A DNA stretch of 64,000 bases, taken from contig CBDIHI010000010.1 in the NCBI GenBank assembly GCA_965279075.1, forward strand, positions 604,992 to 668,991, given 5' to 3'. Both the position numbers and the translations under genes were made by a program. Shown here piece by piece: positions 1 through 10,753 of this stretch (position 1 is the first letter of the stretch; the number at the start of each line of letters is the position of its first letter). This stretch comes from SZAS-79 sp965279075. Lineage in GTDB: Bacteria > Pseudomonadota > Gammaproteobacteria > Burkholderiales > SG8-39. Below the pieces are notes generated by a model that searched no databases, was not told the DNA's origin, and saw nothing but the letters and a program-made list of their open reading frames with translations.

Positions 1-639
1 TTCGACGTTGCCGTAGAAGTTGAGTCCGCTCGAGCGCAGCAGCTCGGCGGCCTGCTTTACGACCTCGTTGCCCTTGATGTCCTCTGCGCCGATGTTGAGC
101 AGGCCGACCGAAGGGGATTCCTTGCGCTCTACGGCGGACACCAGGCACGCGCCCATGATCCCGAACTGCAGCAGGTGCTCGGGACCGCAATCCACGTTCG
201 CGCCGAGGTCCAGCACGTACGCACGCCCCTGCATGGTGGGCAGCACGCTGCAGATCGCCGGGCGGTCGATGCCGGGGATCGTTTTCAGCACGAACCTGGA
301 AATCGCCATCAGCGCGCCGGTATTGCCGGCGCTGACGCAGGCGTGCGCTTCGCCGGACTTGACGAGGTTCACGGCGACGCGAATCGACGAGTCCTTCTTT
401 GCGCGCAACGCCGTCGCCGCGGACTCGTCCATGGCCACGACCTGGGATGCGTGGTGTACGCGAAGGCGCGGGCCGGTCGCGGCTCCGAGGGTGCGGAGTT
501 CGGCCTCGATCACGTCCGCAAGGCCGACAAGCACGAGGTCGACGGCGGGCGCGCCTTTCTGGAACTCGAGCGCGGCAGGAACGGTCACATGGGGGCCGTG
601 GTCGCCCCCCATGCAATCGACGGCAACGGTGATGTCCAT
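1..639 (-). CDS. plsX: Phosphate acyltransferase PlsX (3' end outside window)
   Basis: PlsX makes acyl-phosphate from acyl-ACP, the first step of the PlsX/PlsY route to phosphatidic acid, at the inner face of the membrane. The visible 213 residues start MDITVAVDCMGGDHGP, the family's N-terminal signature, and include the conserved SAGNTGALMA stretch, a GIDRPAI motif and LDLGANVDC. The C-terminal third lies beyond the left edge, so the gene is partial by position, not broken. It is third in a yceD-rpmF-plsX operon, the usual proteobacterial order leading into the fab genes, which would lie to the left. The ATG at 639 begins 51 bases after the rpmF stop. Confidence 0.95.
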   Translation of the reverse strand, partial: MDITVAVDCMGGDHGPHVTVPAALEFQKGAPAVDLVLVGLADVIEAELRTLGAATGPRLRVHHASQVVAMDESAATALRAKKDSSIRVAVNLVKSGEAHACVSAGNTGALMAISRFVLKTIPGIDRPAICSVLPTMQGRAYVLDLGANVDCGPEHLLQFGIMGACLVSAVERKESPSVGLLNIGAEDIKGNEVVKQAAELLRSSGLNFYGNVE

Positions 640-689
640 GCCGGGTCTGTGCCAGTCGCGCTAAGACGACCGGCCGACGGGAAAGGGCC

Positions 690-869
690 TTACTCGCCCT
701 TGCCTTTGGTGACTTTCTTGCCGCGATAGAACCCGGTCGGGCTGATGTGGTGGCGCAGGTGCGTCTCGCCGGTCGTCGGTTCGACGGCGAGCGACGGGCT
801 GGTGAGGAAGTCGTGGGCGCGATGCATGCCGCGCTTGGACGGGGACTTCTTGTTCTGCTGGACTGCCAT
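690..869 (-). CDS. rpmF: 50S ribosomal protein L32
   Basis: L32 is a small component of the large ribosomal subunit. The 59-residue product begins MAVQQNKKSPSKRGMHRAHD and ends in a basic GFYRGKKVTKGKGE tail, matching the short bacterial L32. The ATG at 869 is chosen over longer in-frame options because MAVQQ is the standard start and a GAAAGGAG ribosome-binding site lies just upstream. It sits 17 bases after yceD and before plsX, so it is probably transcribed from the yceD promoter. This version lacks the zinc-binding CxxC...CxxC cysteines found in some L32 paralogues. Confidence 0.97.
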   Translation of the reverse strand: MAVQQNKKSPSKRGMHRAHDFLTSPSLAVEPTTGETHLRHHISPTGFYRGKKVTKGKGE

Positions 870-886
870 GGTGAAACTCCTTTCGA

Positions 887-1420
887 TCAATTCCCGGCGC
901 GGCCGCTCCCCTTGAGCAGCCCGCGCAAATCTGCAAATGGCGAAGGCTTGCCTTCGCCTTTCATTTCGCCGGCCCCGGCACACTGCCCGTGGCGCGGCGC
1001 GAAGGGAATCGCCAGAAGGATCTCGTCCTCGAGCAACTCCCCTACCGCCATTTCCTTGCTTCCAACGACGCGCTCCGGGCTATCCGGCTCCACCGGCTGC
1101 GCATCGATTTCCGCCTCATTCCTTGCAAGCACCAGCAGCGAATCCACCGCCAGCGGAAACGCCAGCGCGCCGAGGCAGCGCTGACAGACCAACTGGAGTT
1201 CCCCCCTGGCCTCGAGCCTCAGTGCAGGGCGCCCCATATCGTCCGAAGTACCGCGCACCGCATACTCTAGGTCGCCTTCCACGGAGCTCAGCAGGTCCTG
1301 CAACCTTTCGAATCCCCCCACCGGGCAGGTCCCGTGCACATCCCCCCGGGTCGCGACGAACGCGTAGCCGTCTATGAGCGGGAAGCTTGCCTTGCGTGGT
1401 GGATGGGCCGAGGGCTGCAT
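887..1420 (-). CDS. yceD: YceD family (DUF177) protein
   Basis: This 177-residue protein belongs to the YceD/DUF177 family, encoded directly upstream of rpmF in most proteobacteria. The family has been linked to 23S rRNA accumulation, but its biochemical role is not settled. The conserved CQRCLG pair of cysteines lies mid-protein (LQLVCQRCLGALAFPL), followed by an acidic stretch and the PFAPRH motif near the C-terminus. The ATG at 1420 lies 18 bases downstream of the predicted transcription start of the promoter at 1445-1473. The gene is first in the yceD-rpmF-plsX operon and diverges from maf. Confidence 0.9.
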   Translation of the reverse strand: MQPSAHPPRKASFPLIDGYAFVATRGDVHGTCPVGGFERLQDLLSSVEGDLEYAVRGTSDDMGRPALRLEARGELQLVCQRCLGALAFPLAVDSLLVLARNEAEIDAQPVEPDSPERVVGSKEMAVGELLEDEILLAIPFAPRHGQCAGAGEMKGEGKPSPFADLRGLLKGSGRAGN

Positions 1421-1444
1421 CGCTGGTGCTGCAATAAACCCGTG

Positions 1445-1473
1445 ATGATATCATCCAAGAAAAACCTTGTCAA
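1445..1473 (-). promoter_or_regulatory. Sigma70-type promoter of yceD-rpmF-plsX
   Basis: Reading leftward, a perfect -35 TTGACA (1473-1468) is followed after exactly 17 bases by TATCAT (1450-1445), five of six to consensus. The predicted start near 1438 would give a leader of about 18 bases for yceD. It is one of the best sigma70-like promoters visible in the window and fits a strongly expressed ribosomal-protein operon. Confidence 0.72.
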
Positions 1474-1482
1474 AACAAAGCT

Positions 1483-2070
1483 ATGACTCAAGCTACCCGC
1501 CTCATCCTGGCCTCCACCTCGCGCTACCGGCGGGAACTGCTCGGCCGGCTCGGGCTGCCCTTCGAGTGCGCGCGGCCTGAAACGGACGAGACGCCCCTCC
1601 CCGGCGAAGCCCCCGCAGGGACGGCCAGGCGGCTGGCGGAGGCCAAGGCACGGGCCGTCGCGAACGACTATCCGGAGGCACTGATCATCGGGTCCGACCA
1701 GGTCGCGTCGTGCGAGGGCCGCCGGCTCGACAAGCCAGGGACCCACGAAAACGCGGTTTCCCAGCTGACCTGGCTTTCCGGGCGCACCGCCAGCTTCGAC
1801 ACCGCCGTCAGCGTGCTCGAGAGCGGGACTGGTCGCCTCGAAACCCGGGTCGTCCCATGCCTGGTGAAATTCCGGTCTCTGGCGCCGGGCAAGATCGAGG
1901 CGTACCTGCGCCGGGAGCAACCCTATGACTGCGCGGGGAGCGCCAAATCCGAAGGCCTCGGGATCACCCTCATCGCCGCCTTGGAAACCTCCGACCCGAC
2001 GGCCCTGGTCGGGCTGCCCTTGATCGCACTGACGGACCTGCTGGAACTGTTCGGGCTCAGCCCGGTCTGA
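1483..2070 (+). CDS. yceF: Maf/YceF-type nucleoside triphosphate pyrophosphatase
   Basis: Maf proteins hydrolyse non-canonical or methylated nucleoside triphosphates to monophosphates; the YceF subgroup prefers 7-methyl-GTP. The 195-residue product starts with the family signature LILASTSRYRRELLGRLGLP. It carries the SDQV segment with the catalytic aspartate (about residue 70), and ends with DPTALVGLPLIAL. Its position divergent from yceD-rpmF-plsX is the classical place for yceF. The start is 62 bases from the yceD start. YceF rather than YhdE is inferred mainly from this context. Confidence 0.88.
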   Translation: MTQATRLILASTSRYRRELLGRLGLPFECARPETDETPLPGEAPAGTARRLAEAKARAVANDYPEALIIGSDQVASCEGRRLDKPGTHENAVSQLTWLSGRTASFDTAVSVLESGTGRLETRVVPCLVKFRSLAPGKIEAYLRREQPYDCAGSAKSEGLGITLIAALETSDPTALVGLPLIALTDLLELFGLSPV

Positions 2071-2076
2071 AACCGG

Positions 2077-3027
2077 TCAGCGCATCCCGCCGGCGGAACT
2101 GCGCAACGCAAGGTCCGCAAGCGCACTTGCGGCACCGGCGCCGAGACGGCGGGCGAACTTCTCGGCAATGTTCTCCTTCTGCGAGTAGTCGACGATCTCC
2201 TCGGCCTTGATGACCTCCCGGGCCACGTACTCGAGGCTGCCGAAACCGTCGGCCAGCCCCAGTTCCACGCTTCTCTGCCCGGTCCACACCAGCCCGCTGA
2301 AGAGCTCCGGGGTTTCCTTGAGCCGCTTGCCCCGCCCCTCTTTCACGACGCTGATGAACTGCTGGTGGATCTCGCCGAGCATGGTCAGCGCATGCTGCTT
2401 CTGTTTTTCGTCCACCGGCAGGAACGGGTCGAGGAACCCCTTGTTCTCACCCGCGGTGAGCAGGCGCCGCTCTACCCCGAGCTTGTCCATCAGCCCCGTG
2501 ACGCCCCATCCGTCCATGCGTACGCCGATCGAGCCTACGAGGCTTGATTTGCTGACATAGATCCGGTCCCCGGCCGCGGCGACAAAATAGCCGCCCGAAG
2601 CGCAGATGTCCTCGACGACAACGTACAGGGGTATGGCGGGATACTTGGCCCGCAGGCGACGCATCTCGTCATAGATGTTCTGGGCCTGCACCGGGCTGCC
2701 GCCGGGGCTGTTGACCCGGACCACCACGCCTTGTGTATTCGCATCCTTGAATGCAGCCTGCAGCGCGGTATTGATGCGCTCCGCGCTCGAGTCGGTCCCG
2801 GGCCCGATCACCCCGCTGACCTCGACCAGCGCGGTGTGCTTGCCGTCGGTCATCCCTTCGGTCCGGCTGCGCCAGTCGATCGCGAATACCAGGACCAGGC
2901 TCACGTACGCGAACGTGAGCAGCTTGAAGAAAATCCCCCAGCGCCGGGCGCTGCGCTGTTCCCTGACCCCGGCCAGCGCGATCTTCTCCAGCACCTCACG
3001 CTCCCATTGCCCGCCGTTGTCAGCCAT
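2077..3027 (-). CDS. sppA: Signal peptide peptidase SppA (S49 family, short form)
   Basis: S49 peptidases are membrane-anchored serine proteases that clear cleaved signal peptides. The 316-residue protein has one N-terminal membrane segment at about residues 31-50 and a ClpP-like fold. Ser144 in the ICASGGYF motif is the probable nucleophile and Lys196 in AGENKGFLD the probable general base, the same order as Bacillus-type SppA. It is a single-domain short form, unlike the duplicated E. coli SppA. The ATG at 3027 (MADNGGQWERE) overlaps the end of the upstream Rieske gene by 8 bases, so it is probably translationally coupled in the rluC-HAD-Rieske-sppA operon. Confidence 0.9.
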   Translation of the reverse strand: MADNGGQWEREVLEKIALAGVREQRSARRWGIFFKLLTFAYVSLVLVFAIDWRSRTEGMTDGKHTALVEVSGVIGPGTDSSAERINTALQAAFKDANTQGVVVRVNSPGGSPVQAQNIYDEMRRLRAKYPAIPLYVVVEDICASGGYFVAAAGDRIYVSKSSLVGSIGVRMDGWGVTGLMDKLGVERRLLTAGENKGFLDPFLPVDEKQKQHALTMLGEIHQQFISVVKEGRGKRLKETPELFSGLVWTGQRSVELGLADGFGSLEYVAREVIKAEEIVDYSQKENIAEKFARRLGAGAASALADLALRSSAGGMR

Positions 3028-3376
3028 TCGTTGTTTCCCCAAGTATGATGAAGCCGTCGCGTTCGGCGACGGCCAGCTTGACGAGCGGCCCGCCCGAGCA
3101 CGGACCGCCGAGGCATTTCCCGTTCGACGCCGAGTAGACGGCACCGTGCGTCGAGCATATCAAATCGCGTCCCTCGGCATCGAAGAAGACACCGGGCCGC
3201 CAGTCGAGTTCCATGGGGATATGCGAACACCGGTTGAGGTAAGCGTGCACGCGCCCCCCGGAGCGGACCACGAAGGCGGGCGCGGTCTCGCCGCGGAATT
3301 CGGTATCGAACCGCACGCCGGGCCCGGCCTCGAGCAGCTCCGCGGACGCGCAGATCACCCGTTCCGTGCGATCCAT
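3020..3376 (-). CDS. Small Rieske [2Fe-2S] protein
   Basis: This 118-residue protein is a stand-alone Rieske domain. The two ligand pairs are clear: Cys50-x-His52 and Cys74-x-x-His77, separated by the usual short loop and followed by GAVY. No membrane segment or catalytic oxygenase domain is present, so it is a soluble electron-transfer protein or subunit. It overlaps the upstream HAD gene by 22 bases and the downstream sppA by 8, placing it inside the rluC operon. The same small Rieske gene is commonly found at this locus in betaproteobacteria; its partner is unknown to me. Confidence 0.85.
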   Translation of the reverse strand: MDRTERVICASAELLEAGPGVRFDTEFRGETAPAFVVRSGGRVHAYLNRCSHIPMELDWRPGVFFDAEGRDLICSTHGAVYSASNGKCLGGPCSGGPLVKLAVAERDGFIILGETTNG

Positions 3377-4014
3377 TCGCCCAGCTCCGAGATGCTCCCC
3401 ACGACGCCCCTCGGCGACAGCGCGCGAAGCGAAGCCTCGGGGTGTGCCCCATAGGTGACGGCTACGGCATCGACCGCGGCGTTCGCCGCCATGTCGAGGT
3501 CGTGCGAGGTGTCGCCGACCATCAGCAACTCGCCCGGCTTGCGAGAGAGTTCGTCCATCAACTCGAACAGCATCGCCGGGTCGGGCTTGGAGCGGGTTTC
3601 GTCGGCACAGCGCGTCGCTGCGAAATGCCGGCCCAGTCGCGAGGCTTGCAGGGCACGATCCAGGCCTTTCCTGCTTTTGCCGGTGGCGACCGCAAGCGTG
3701 TAACCCGACCGCTCAAGGCCCTCAAGCAGTTCGGGCACCCCCGGGAACAGGTCCATTGCCCCTTCCCGGGCGAGGAAATGCGTGCGATAACGCTGCGCGA
3801 ACTCTGCATAGCTGTCCTCCGGCAGGTCCGGAACGGCGTGGCGCAGCGCGTCCATGAGCCCGAGGCCGATCACGTGGCTGGCACGCTCCCTCGAGGGCAC
3901 CTGGAGGCCCATTTCGCGGCTGGCTTCCTGGATGGACACGGCTATGCCGGCTGCGGAATCGAGCAGTGTGCCGTCCCAGTCGAAAACGATGAGCGTATAG
4001 CGCGATTCAGCCAT
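3355..4014 (-). CDS. HAD-superfamily phosphatase (Gph/phosphoglycolate phosphatase-like)
   Basis: This 219-residue hydrolase shows the four HAD motifs: FDWDGTLLDS with nucleophile Asp12 and acid/base Asp14, ATGKS (motif II threonine region), a lysine in SKPDP, and GDTSHDLDMA with the metal-binding aspartates. The cap domain lies between motifs I and II as in phosphoglycolate phosphatases. The true substrate is not shown by the sequence. The ATG at 4014 overlaps the rluC stop by 8 bases. Location beside rluC is conserved in betaproteobacteria. Confidence 0.88.
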   Translation of the reverse strand: MAESRYTLIVFDWDGTLLDSAAGIAVSIQEASREMGLQVPSRERASHVIGLGLMDALRHAVPDLPEDSYAEFAQRYRTHFLAREGAMDLFPGVPELLEGLERSGYTLAVATGKSRKGLDRALQASRLGRHFAATRCADETRSKPDPAMLFELMDELSRKPGELLMVGDTSHDLDMAANAAVDAVAVTYGAHPEASLRALSPRGVVGSISELGEWIARNG

Positions 4015-4960
4015 GGGGTCCGGTGCGGGCATGGATCCGGGTGTCCAGGAAGCGTTGCATCTCAGCCGGGAGGGGCGCCTCGAATTCGAGGGCCTGGCCG
4101 GTGAGCGGGTGCGCCAATGATAACTTCCGGGCATGCAGGAACAGGCGCTTGACGCCCTGCTTCGCCAGCGCCCGGTTCAGGTCGAAATCGCCGTACTTGT
4201 CGTCACCGAGAATCGGGTGCCCGATATGCGCGGCATGGACCCGGATCTGGTGCGTCCTGCCCGTCATGAGGCGGGCCTCCAGCAGAGTCGCCGAATCGCC
4301 GATTTCCAGCGGCTTGAAGAGGGTCACGGCACGCTGCCCGTCCTCGCGCACGCTGACCCGGCGCTCGCCTTCGGCCGTCACGAACTTGTGCAGCGAGGCC
4401 TCGACCTTGCGCGCGCCGCCCTTCCACCGCCCCTTGGCGATGAGCACATAGTCCTTGCGCACCTCCCCGTCGCGCAGCATTCGGTGCAGTTCGACCAGCG
4501 CGCTGCGCTTCTTGCCCACGACCAGCAGCCCTGAGGTGTCCCGGTCCAAGCGGTGGGCCAGTTCCAGGAACTTGGCGCGGGGCCGCTCAGCACGCAGCGA
4601 TTCGATGACCCCGAAGCTGATGCCGCTCCCCCCGTGGACCGCGATGCCTGACGGCTTGTCGATCACGATCAGCGCGTCGTCCTCAAAGACCACTGGAAGA
4701 GCAAGGGATTTGGCGGGCGGGCGAGCTTCCGGGGCGGCGACCCGGATGGGCGGCACCCGGACCCTGTCCCCGTCCACAAGCCGGTAATCCTGCTTGACCC
4801 GGCCGCTGTTGACCCGCACCTCCCCGCTGCGCAGGATCCGGTAGACGTGGCTTTTGGGGACGCCCTTGAGGGTACGGATGAGGAAATTGTCGACCCGCTG
4901 CCCGACGCTTTCCTCCCCGACTTCAAGCATCGTCGCCCGAGCTTTACTTAACTCGTTCAT
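4007..4960 (-). CDS. rluC: 23S rRNA pseudouridine synthase RluC
   Basis: RluC isomerises uridines 955, 2504 and 2580 (E. coli numbering) of 23S rRNA. The 317-residue protein has an N-terminal S4 RNA-binding domain (residues about 20-75, VDNFLIRTLKGVPKS onward) and a RsuA/RluA catalytic domain with HRLDRDTSGLL, in which Asp139 is the likely nucleophile, and a TGRTHQIRVH motif. It is divergent from rne exactly as in E. coli. The ATG at 4960 (MNELSKARAT) is preferred; ATG 4930 is possible, and neither has a strong ribosome-binding site. It heads the rluC-HAD-Rieske-sppA operon. Confidence 0.93.
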   Translation of the reverse strand: MNELSKARATMLEVGEESVGQRVDNFLIRTLKGVPKSHVYRILRSGEVRVNSGRVKQDYRLVDGDRVRVPPIRVAAPEARPPAKSLALPVVFEDDALIVIDKPSGIAVHGGSGISFGVIESLRAERPRAKFLELAHRLDRDTSGLLVVGKKRSALVELHRMLRDGEVRKDYVLIAKGRWKGGARKVEASLHKFVTAEGERRVSVREDGQRAVTLFKPLEIGDSATLLEARLMTGRTHQIRVHAAHIGHPILGDDKYGDFDLNRALAKQGVKRLFLHARKLSLAHPLTGQALEFEAPLPAEMQRFLDTRIHARTGPHG

Positions 4961-4972
4961 TTTGCATATAAT
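4943..4972 (+). promoter_or_regulatory. Putative rne promoter
   Basis: A perfect TATAAT (4967-4972) is preceded by TTTACT (4943-4948) with an 18-base spacer. The predicted start near 4979 would leave a leader of about 350 bases before rne. The -35 element lies inside the first codons of the divergent rluC gene. The reverse complement of the -10 (ATTATA) could also serve rluC, which would then have almost no leader; that second reading is weaker. Confidence 0.55.
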
Positions 4973-4978
4973 TGGGCG

Positions 4979-5328
4979 CTTGCTTTGAGTTGCGAGGCAC
5001 GGTCCGAAGCAGTCGGCCGGCGATCCGCCGAGTCCTGGACCAGTTACCCGCCTCCTGCCCGGCATGCCGGGCCCGAAGCAACTGGTCAAATTCGCTCACC
5101 GGAAGTAGCGATAGTACTTGAAAGCGCACACAGAGAGTCTGACCCCTAGGAACCTCGCCGCGCCCCGCACGACATAGAAGCGGAGCGCCACGATCCCGGC
5201 TTGCAGCCGGTATTTCGTCCACTACGACGATCCTGTCGAATCTTCGAAATAGGCAATCACAGCTTACAGAGCTAACGAAACGCTGACCGTCGGTTCACGG
5301 ACTCTCCTGCGGCGCAGGAGAACAACAA
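4979..5328 (+). promoter_or_regulatory. Long 5' leader of rne
   Basis: About 350 bases between the predicted promoter and the rne GTG hold no supported gene. In E. coli a leader of similar length (about 361 nucleotides) folds into hairpins that RNase E cleaves, setting its own level. Length and position here suggest the same autoregulation, but I have not folded the RNA. The last bases carry a strong GCAGGAG ribosome-binding site at about 5314-5320, 8 bases before the start codon. Confidence 0.5.
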
Positions 5329-8166
5329 GTGAAGCGCATGCTATTCAACGCGACGCAGCAGGAAGAACTGCGCGTCGCCATCGTCGACGGCCAAAAGCTG
5401 ATCGACCTCGATATCGAGTCTGCAGCAAGGGAACAACGCAAGAGCAACATCTACAAGGGTGTCATCACCCGTATCGAGCCCAGCCTCGAGGCGGCCTTCG
5501 TCGATTACGGCGAGGAAAGGCACGGCTTCCTGCCGTTCAAGGAAGTCTCCAAGAGCTACTTCCGCCAGGACGCCGACGCAGGCAAGGCCCGCATCCAGGA
5601 TGCCCTCAAGGAAGGCCAGGAACTCATCGTCCAGGTCGAGAAGGACGAGCGCGGCAACAAGGGCGCGGCCCTCACCACCTTCATCAGCCTCGCTGGACGC
5701 TATCTCGTCCTGATGCCGAACAACCCCCGCGGCGGCGGAGTCTCGCGCCGCGTCGAGGGTGAGGACCGCGACGAGCTTCGCGCACTGATCGACCAGCTCG
5801 AAGTCCCGCAGGGCATGAGCGTCATCGCCCGCACGGCCGGCATCGGCCGCACGATCGAGGAACTCAACTGGGACATGGGCTACCTCATGCAGCTGTGGGG
5901 TGCCATCGAAATCGCGGCCAACGACCGCACGCCCGGCGAAGATGGCCGCTACCGTCCCAAGCCCTTCCTGATCTACCTGGAGTCGAGCCTCGTGATCCGC
6001 GCGATCCGCGACTACTTCCAGCCCGACATCGGCGAGATCCTGATCGACACCGAGGAGATCTACGAGCAGGCCCAGGCGTTCATGCAGACCGTGATGCCGG
6101 GCAATGTGCACAAGGTCAAGCTCTACCGCGACGACGTGCCGCTCTTCTCGCGCTTCCAGATCGAGCACCAGATCGAATCGGCGTTCTCGCGCCAGGTGAG
6201 CCTGCCTTCCGGCGGCGCGGTCGTCATCGACCACACCGAGGCGCTGGTCTCGATCGACGTGAACTCGGCCCGTGCCACCAAGGGGCATGACATCGAGGAA
6301 ACGGCAACACGCACCAACCTCGAGGCGGCCGACGAGGTCGCCCGCCAGCTGCGCCTGCGCGACCTGGGCGGCCTGATCGTCATCGACTTCATCGACATGG
6401 AGTCGAACAAGAACCAGCGCGAGGTGGAGAACCGCCTGCGCGAGGCGCTGCACTACGACCGCGCCCGCGTGCAGACCGGCAAGATCTCCCGTTTCGGCCT
6501 GCTGGAGCTGTCGCGCCAGCGCCTGCAGCCCTCGCTCGGCGAGAGCAGCCATATCACCTGCCCGCGCTGCAGCGGCACGGGCCATATCCGCGGCATCGAG
6601 TCCACCGCCCTCCACGTCCTGCGCATCCTGCAGGAAGAGGCCATGAAGGAGAACACCGGTGCCGTGCATATCCAGGTGCCTGTCGACGTCGCGACTTTCC
6701 TTCTGAACGAGAAGCGCAGCGAGATCCAGAAGCTGGAGACGCGGCTCAAGGTCAACATCCTCCTGATCCCGAACATCCACCTCGAGACGCCGCACTACTC
6801 CGTCCAGCGCCTGCGCCACGACGAGCTGAACGAGATGGACCACGTCCCGGCCAGCTTCGAAATGGTGAAGGAGCCTGACGAGCAGAAGGACGCGGCCACC
6901 GCTGCGGCCGAGCCGCCCAAGCCCCGCCAGGAAGCCGCCGTGAAGGCCATCGTGCCGGACCAGCCCGCGCCCAACATGCCCGAGCCGGTCGAGCGCGCCC
7001 CGGTGGAGCGTGCCGAGCGCCCCCCGCGCCAGGACAACCGGGACCGCAATCGCGCCCAGGCCCACGCTGCCCCGGTTGCGACCCCGGCCCCGGAACGGGC
7101 GGGAATCATCGGCCGCATCTTTGGCTGGTTCAAGCAGGACCCCTCCCAGGCGCAGGCCTCGACCCCCGCCACAACGCAGCCCGCAGCCCAATCGCGCGCG
7201 CAGTCGGACGCGCAGCCGGGTTCCCAGCCGCGCCGCGACCAGCAGCGTGGCGATCGCAACGAGCGCGGTGACCGCAGCGAACGCGGCGGCCGTGACCGCA
7301 ATCGCGGCAGCCGCGACCGCAATCGCCAGGGTGGCGACCGTCCGCAGGAGCAGCGCGGCGAACGCCAGGGCGAGCAGCGTGCGGAACGCAGCGGAGAGCA
7401 ACGCCCGCCGCGCGCGGACCGTCCGCCCCGCGAGCCGCGCCCCGAAGGCGGCAACAACGGCAATGGCGGCGACCGCCAGGGGGCTCGCCGCGACATGGAC
7501 CAGCAGCGGCGCGACCAGCAGCAAGGCCGCCCCCCGCGTGAGCCCAGGGAGCCGCGCGAGCCGCGTGCCGATCAGGCTCCCCGCGAGCCGCGCCCCCCGA
7601 TGCAGGAGGGCGAAGAAGGCGAACGCCGCAGCCGGCGTCGGCGTGGCGGGCGCGATCGCGATCGCGGCCCGAGGGAAGGCGCACCGGCAACAACGGGCGA
7701 GCAGAGCGTCGACACTTCAGCGCCCGCGCATCCGCAAGCCGGGTTCCCTTCGATGGAACCGCAGCAGGTGGTGACGGCCGCGGCAGCACCTGCCGAAGCG
7801 GCCAGCACACCGACCGTCGAGGTTTCGGCCCCGGTCCAGCAGCCGGTCGTCCAGGAACGCAGGGAAGAGCCGAAAGCGCAGGCTTTCGTCGCCGAGGCTC
7901 CGGCCCCCGCCCCGGAGCCAGTCCCCGTCCGTGCCGTTGAGGCTGCGCCGGTTAAGGCGGAACCGCCCGCGCCGGCGGCCATAGTGGCGCCGCAGGCCGA
8001 TGCCAAGGAAGTCCTCTCAGGTGCCGGCCTCGTGATGATCGAGACCGATCTTTCTCGGTCCAAGTCCTACGTGCTCGAAGAAGCCCCGGTGCAACTCGGC
8101 CGTCCGCGCCGCGAGCGCCCGAAGCAGGCGCCCGAGGAGCTCAAGCAGGTGGAAACCAAGAACTGA
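5329..8166 (+). CDS. rne: Ribonuclease E
   Basis: RNase E is the main endonuclease for mRNA decay and rRNA/tRNA processing and the scaffold of the degradosome. The 945-residue protein has an S1 RNA-binding domain (about 37-125), a catalytic DNase I-like region with metal-binding Asp310 (SIDVNSARATKG) and Asp353 (GGLIVIDFIDM), and the zinc-link CPRC (Cys411, Cys414) that pairs protomers. From about residue 520 the tail is low-complexity. A stretch rich in Arg, Asp, Gly and Gln (about 640-790) probably binds RNA, followed by an Ala/Pro/Val-rich section ending in a conserved RSKSYVLEE-type segment. Translation starts at GTG 5329, supported by the upstream GCAGGAG. Confidence 0.96.
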   Translation: MKRMLFNATQQEELRVAIVDGQKLIDLDIESAAREQRKSNIYKGVITRIEPSLEAAFVDYGEERHGFLPFKEVSKSYFRQDADAGKARIQDALKEGQELIVQVEKDERGNKGAALTTFISLAGRYLVLMPNNPRGGGVSRRVEGEDRDELRALIDQLEVPQGMSVIARTAGIGRTIEELNWDMGYLMQLWGAIEIAANDRTPGEDGRYRPKPFLIYLESSLVIRAIRDYFQPDIGEILIDTEEIYEQAQAFMQTVMPGNVHKVKLYRDDVPLFSRFQIEHQIESAFSRQVSLPSGGAVVIDHTEALVSIDVNSARATKGHDIEETATRTNLEAADEVARQLRLRDLGGLIVIDFIDMESNKNQREVENRLREALHYDRARVQTGKISRFGLLELSRQRLQPSLGESSHITCPRCSGTGHIRGIESTALHVLRILQEEAMKENTGAVHIQVPVDVATFLLNEKRSEIQKLETRLKVNILLIPNIHLETPHYSVQRLRHDELNEMDHVPASFEMVKEPDEQKDAATAAAEPPKPRQEAAVKAIVPDQPAPNMPEPVERAPVERAERPPRQDNRDRNRAQAHAAPVATPAPERAGIIGRIFGWFKQDPSQAQASTPATTQPAAQSRAQSDAQPGSQPRRDQQRGDRNERGDRSERGGRDRNRGSRDRNRQGGDRPQEQRGERQGEQRAERSGEQRPPRADRPPREPRPEGGNNGNGGDRQGARRDMDQQRRDQQQGRPPREPREPREPRADQAPREPRPPMQEGEEGERRSRRRRGGRDRDRGPREGAPATTGEQSVDTSAPAHPQAGFPSMEPQQVVTAAAAPAEAASTPTVEVSAPVQQPVVQERREEPKAQAFVAEAPAPAPEPVPVRAVEAAPVKAEPPAPAAIVAPQADAKEVLSGAGLVMIETDLSRSKSYVLEEAPVQLGRPRRERPKQAPEELKQVETKN

Positions 8167-8180
8167 CCGCCGCCCGGCGT

Positions 8181-8657
8181 TCAGGGACGCAGTTCGCGGC
8201 GCATATGTCCCAACAGGCCGCGGGCTGCGTCTTCCACCAGGTCGAGCACATGCTCGAATCCCTGGCCTGCCCCGTAGTACGGGTCCGGCACTTCGGCCCT
8301 CCCCGGCCGGGACCCGAACTCCAGGAATAGCCGCACCTTGTGGCCGTACCCGGGCGGGCATACCCGGCGCAGCGCCGTGAGGTTGGCGTTGTCCATCACG
8401 AGGATCAGGTCGAAGTCGGTGAAGTCGGTGCCGCGAACCTGCCTTGCCCTCAATCCGGACAAGTCGTAACCGCGCCCCTTCGCATGCAACTGCGCCCGCG
8501 TGTCGGGAGGATCACCCACATGGTAATCGTGCGTCCCCGCCGAATCGATCCGGATGGCGTCCTCGAGCCCCGCTTCGCGCACCATGCGGCGGAACACGCC
8601 CTCGGCCGTCGGGGAGCGGCAGATGTTGCCCGTGCAGACGAACAGGACGCCGGCCAT
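8181..8657 (-). CDS. Low-molecular-weight protein-tyrosine phosphatase
   Basis: The 158-residue enzyme has the P-loop FVCTGNICRS with nucleophile Cys8 and Arg14, and the general-acid loop DPYYG with Asp125, both diagnostic of the low-molecular-weight phosphotyrosine phosphatases. No polysaccharide-export kinase partner (Wzc type) is nearby, so it may be the general housekeeping form often encoded beside uvrB or aminotransferases. It lies 2 bases downstream of uvrB and converges with rne. The physiological substrate cannot be told from the sequence. Confidence 0.92.
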   Translation of the reverse strand: MAGVLFVCTGNICRSPTAEGVFRRMVREAGLEDAIRIDSAGTHDYHVGDPPDTRAQLHAKGRGYDLSGLRARQVRGTDFTDFDLILVMDNANLTALRRVCPPGYGHKVRLFLEFGSRPGRAEVPDPYYGAGQGFEHVLDLVEDAARGLLGHMRRELRP

Positions 8658-8659
8658 GC

Positions 8660-10753
<2,094 letters not shown>

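Noticed and set aside
5341..7524. Long open frame (727 codons) opposite rne
   Set aside because: It is antisense to RNase E, rich in Arg, Ala, Val and Leu as expected from the complementary high-GC codon bias, and has no recognisable domain.
7255..7680. Tandem-like GACCGCAA/CGCGGC repeats inside rne considered as a repeat array or CRISPR
   Set aside because: The repeats are irregular and in frame, encoding the Arg/Asp/Gly-rich tail of RNase E; there are no uniform spacers.
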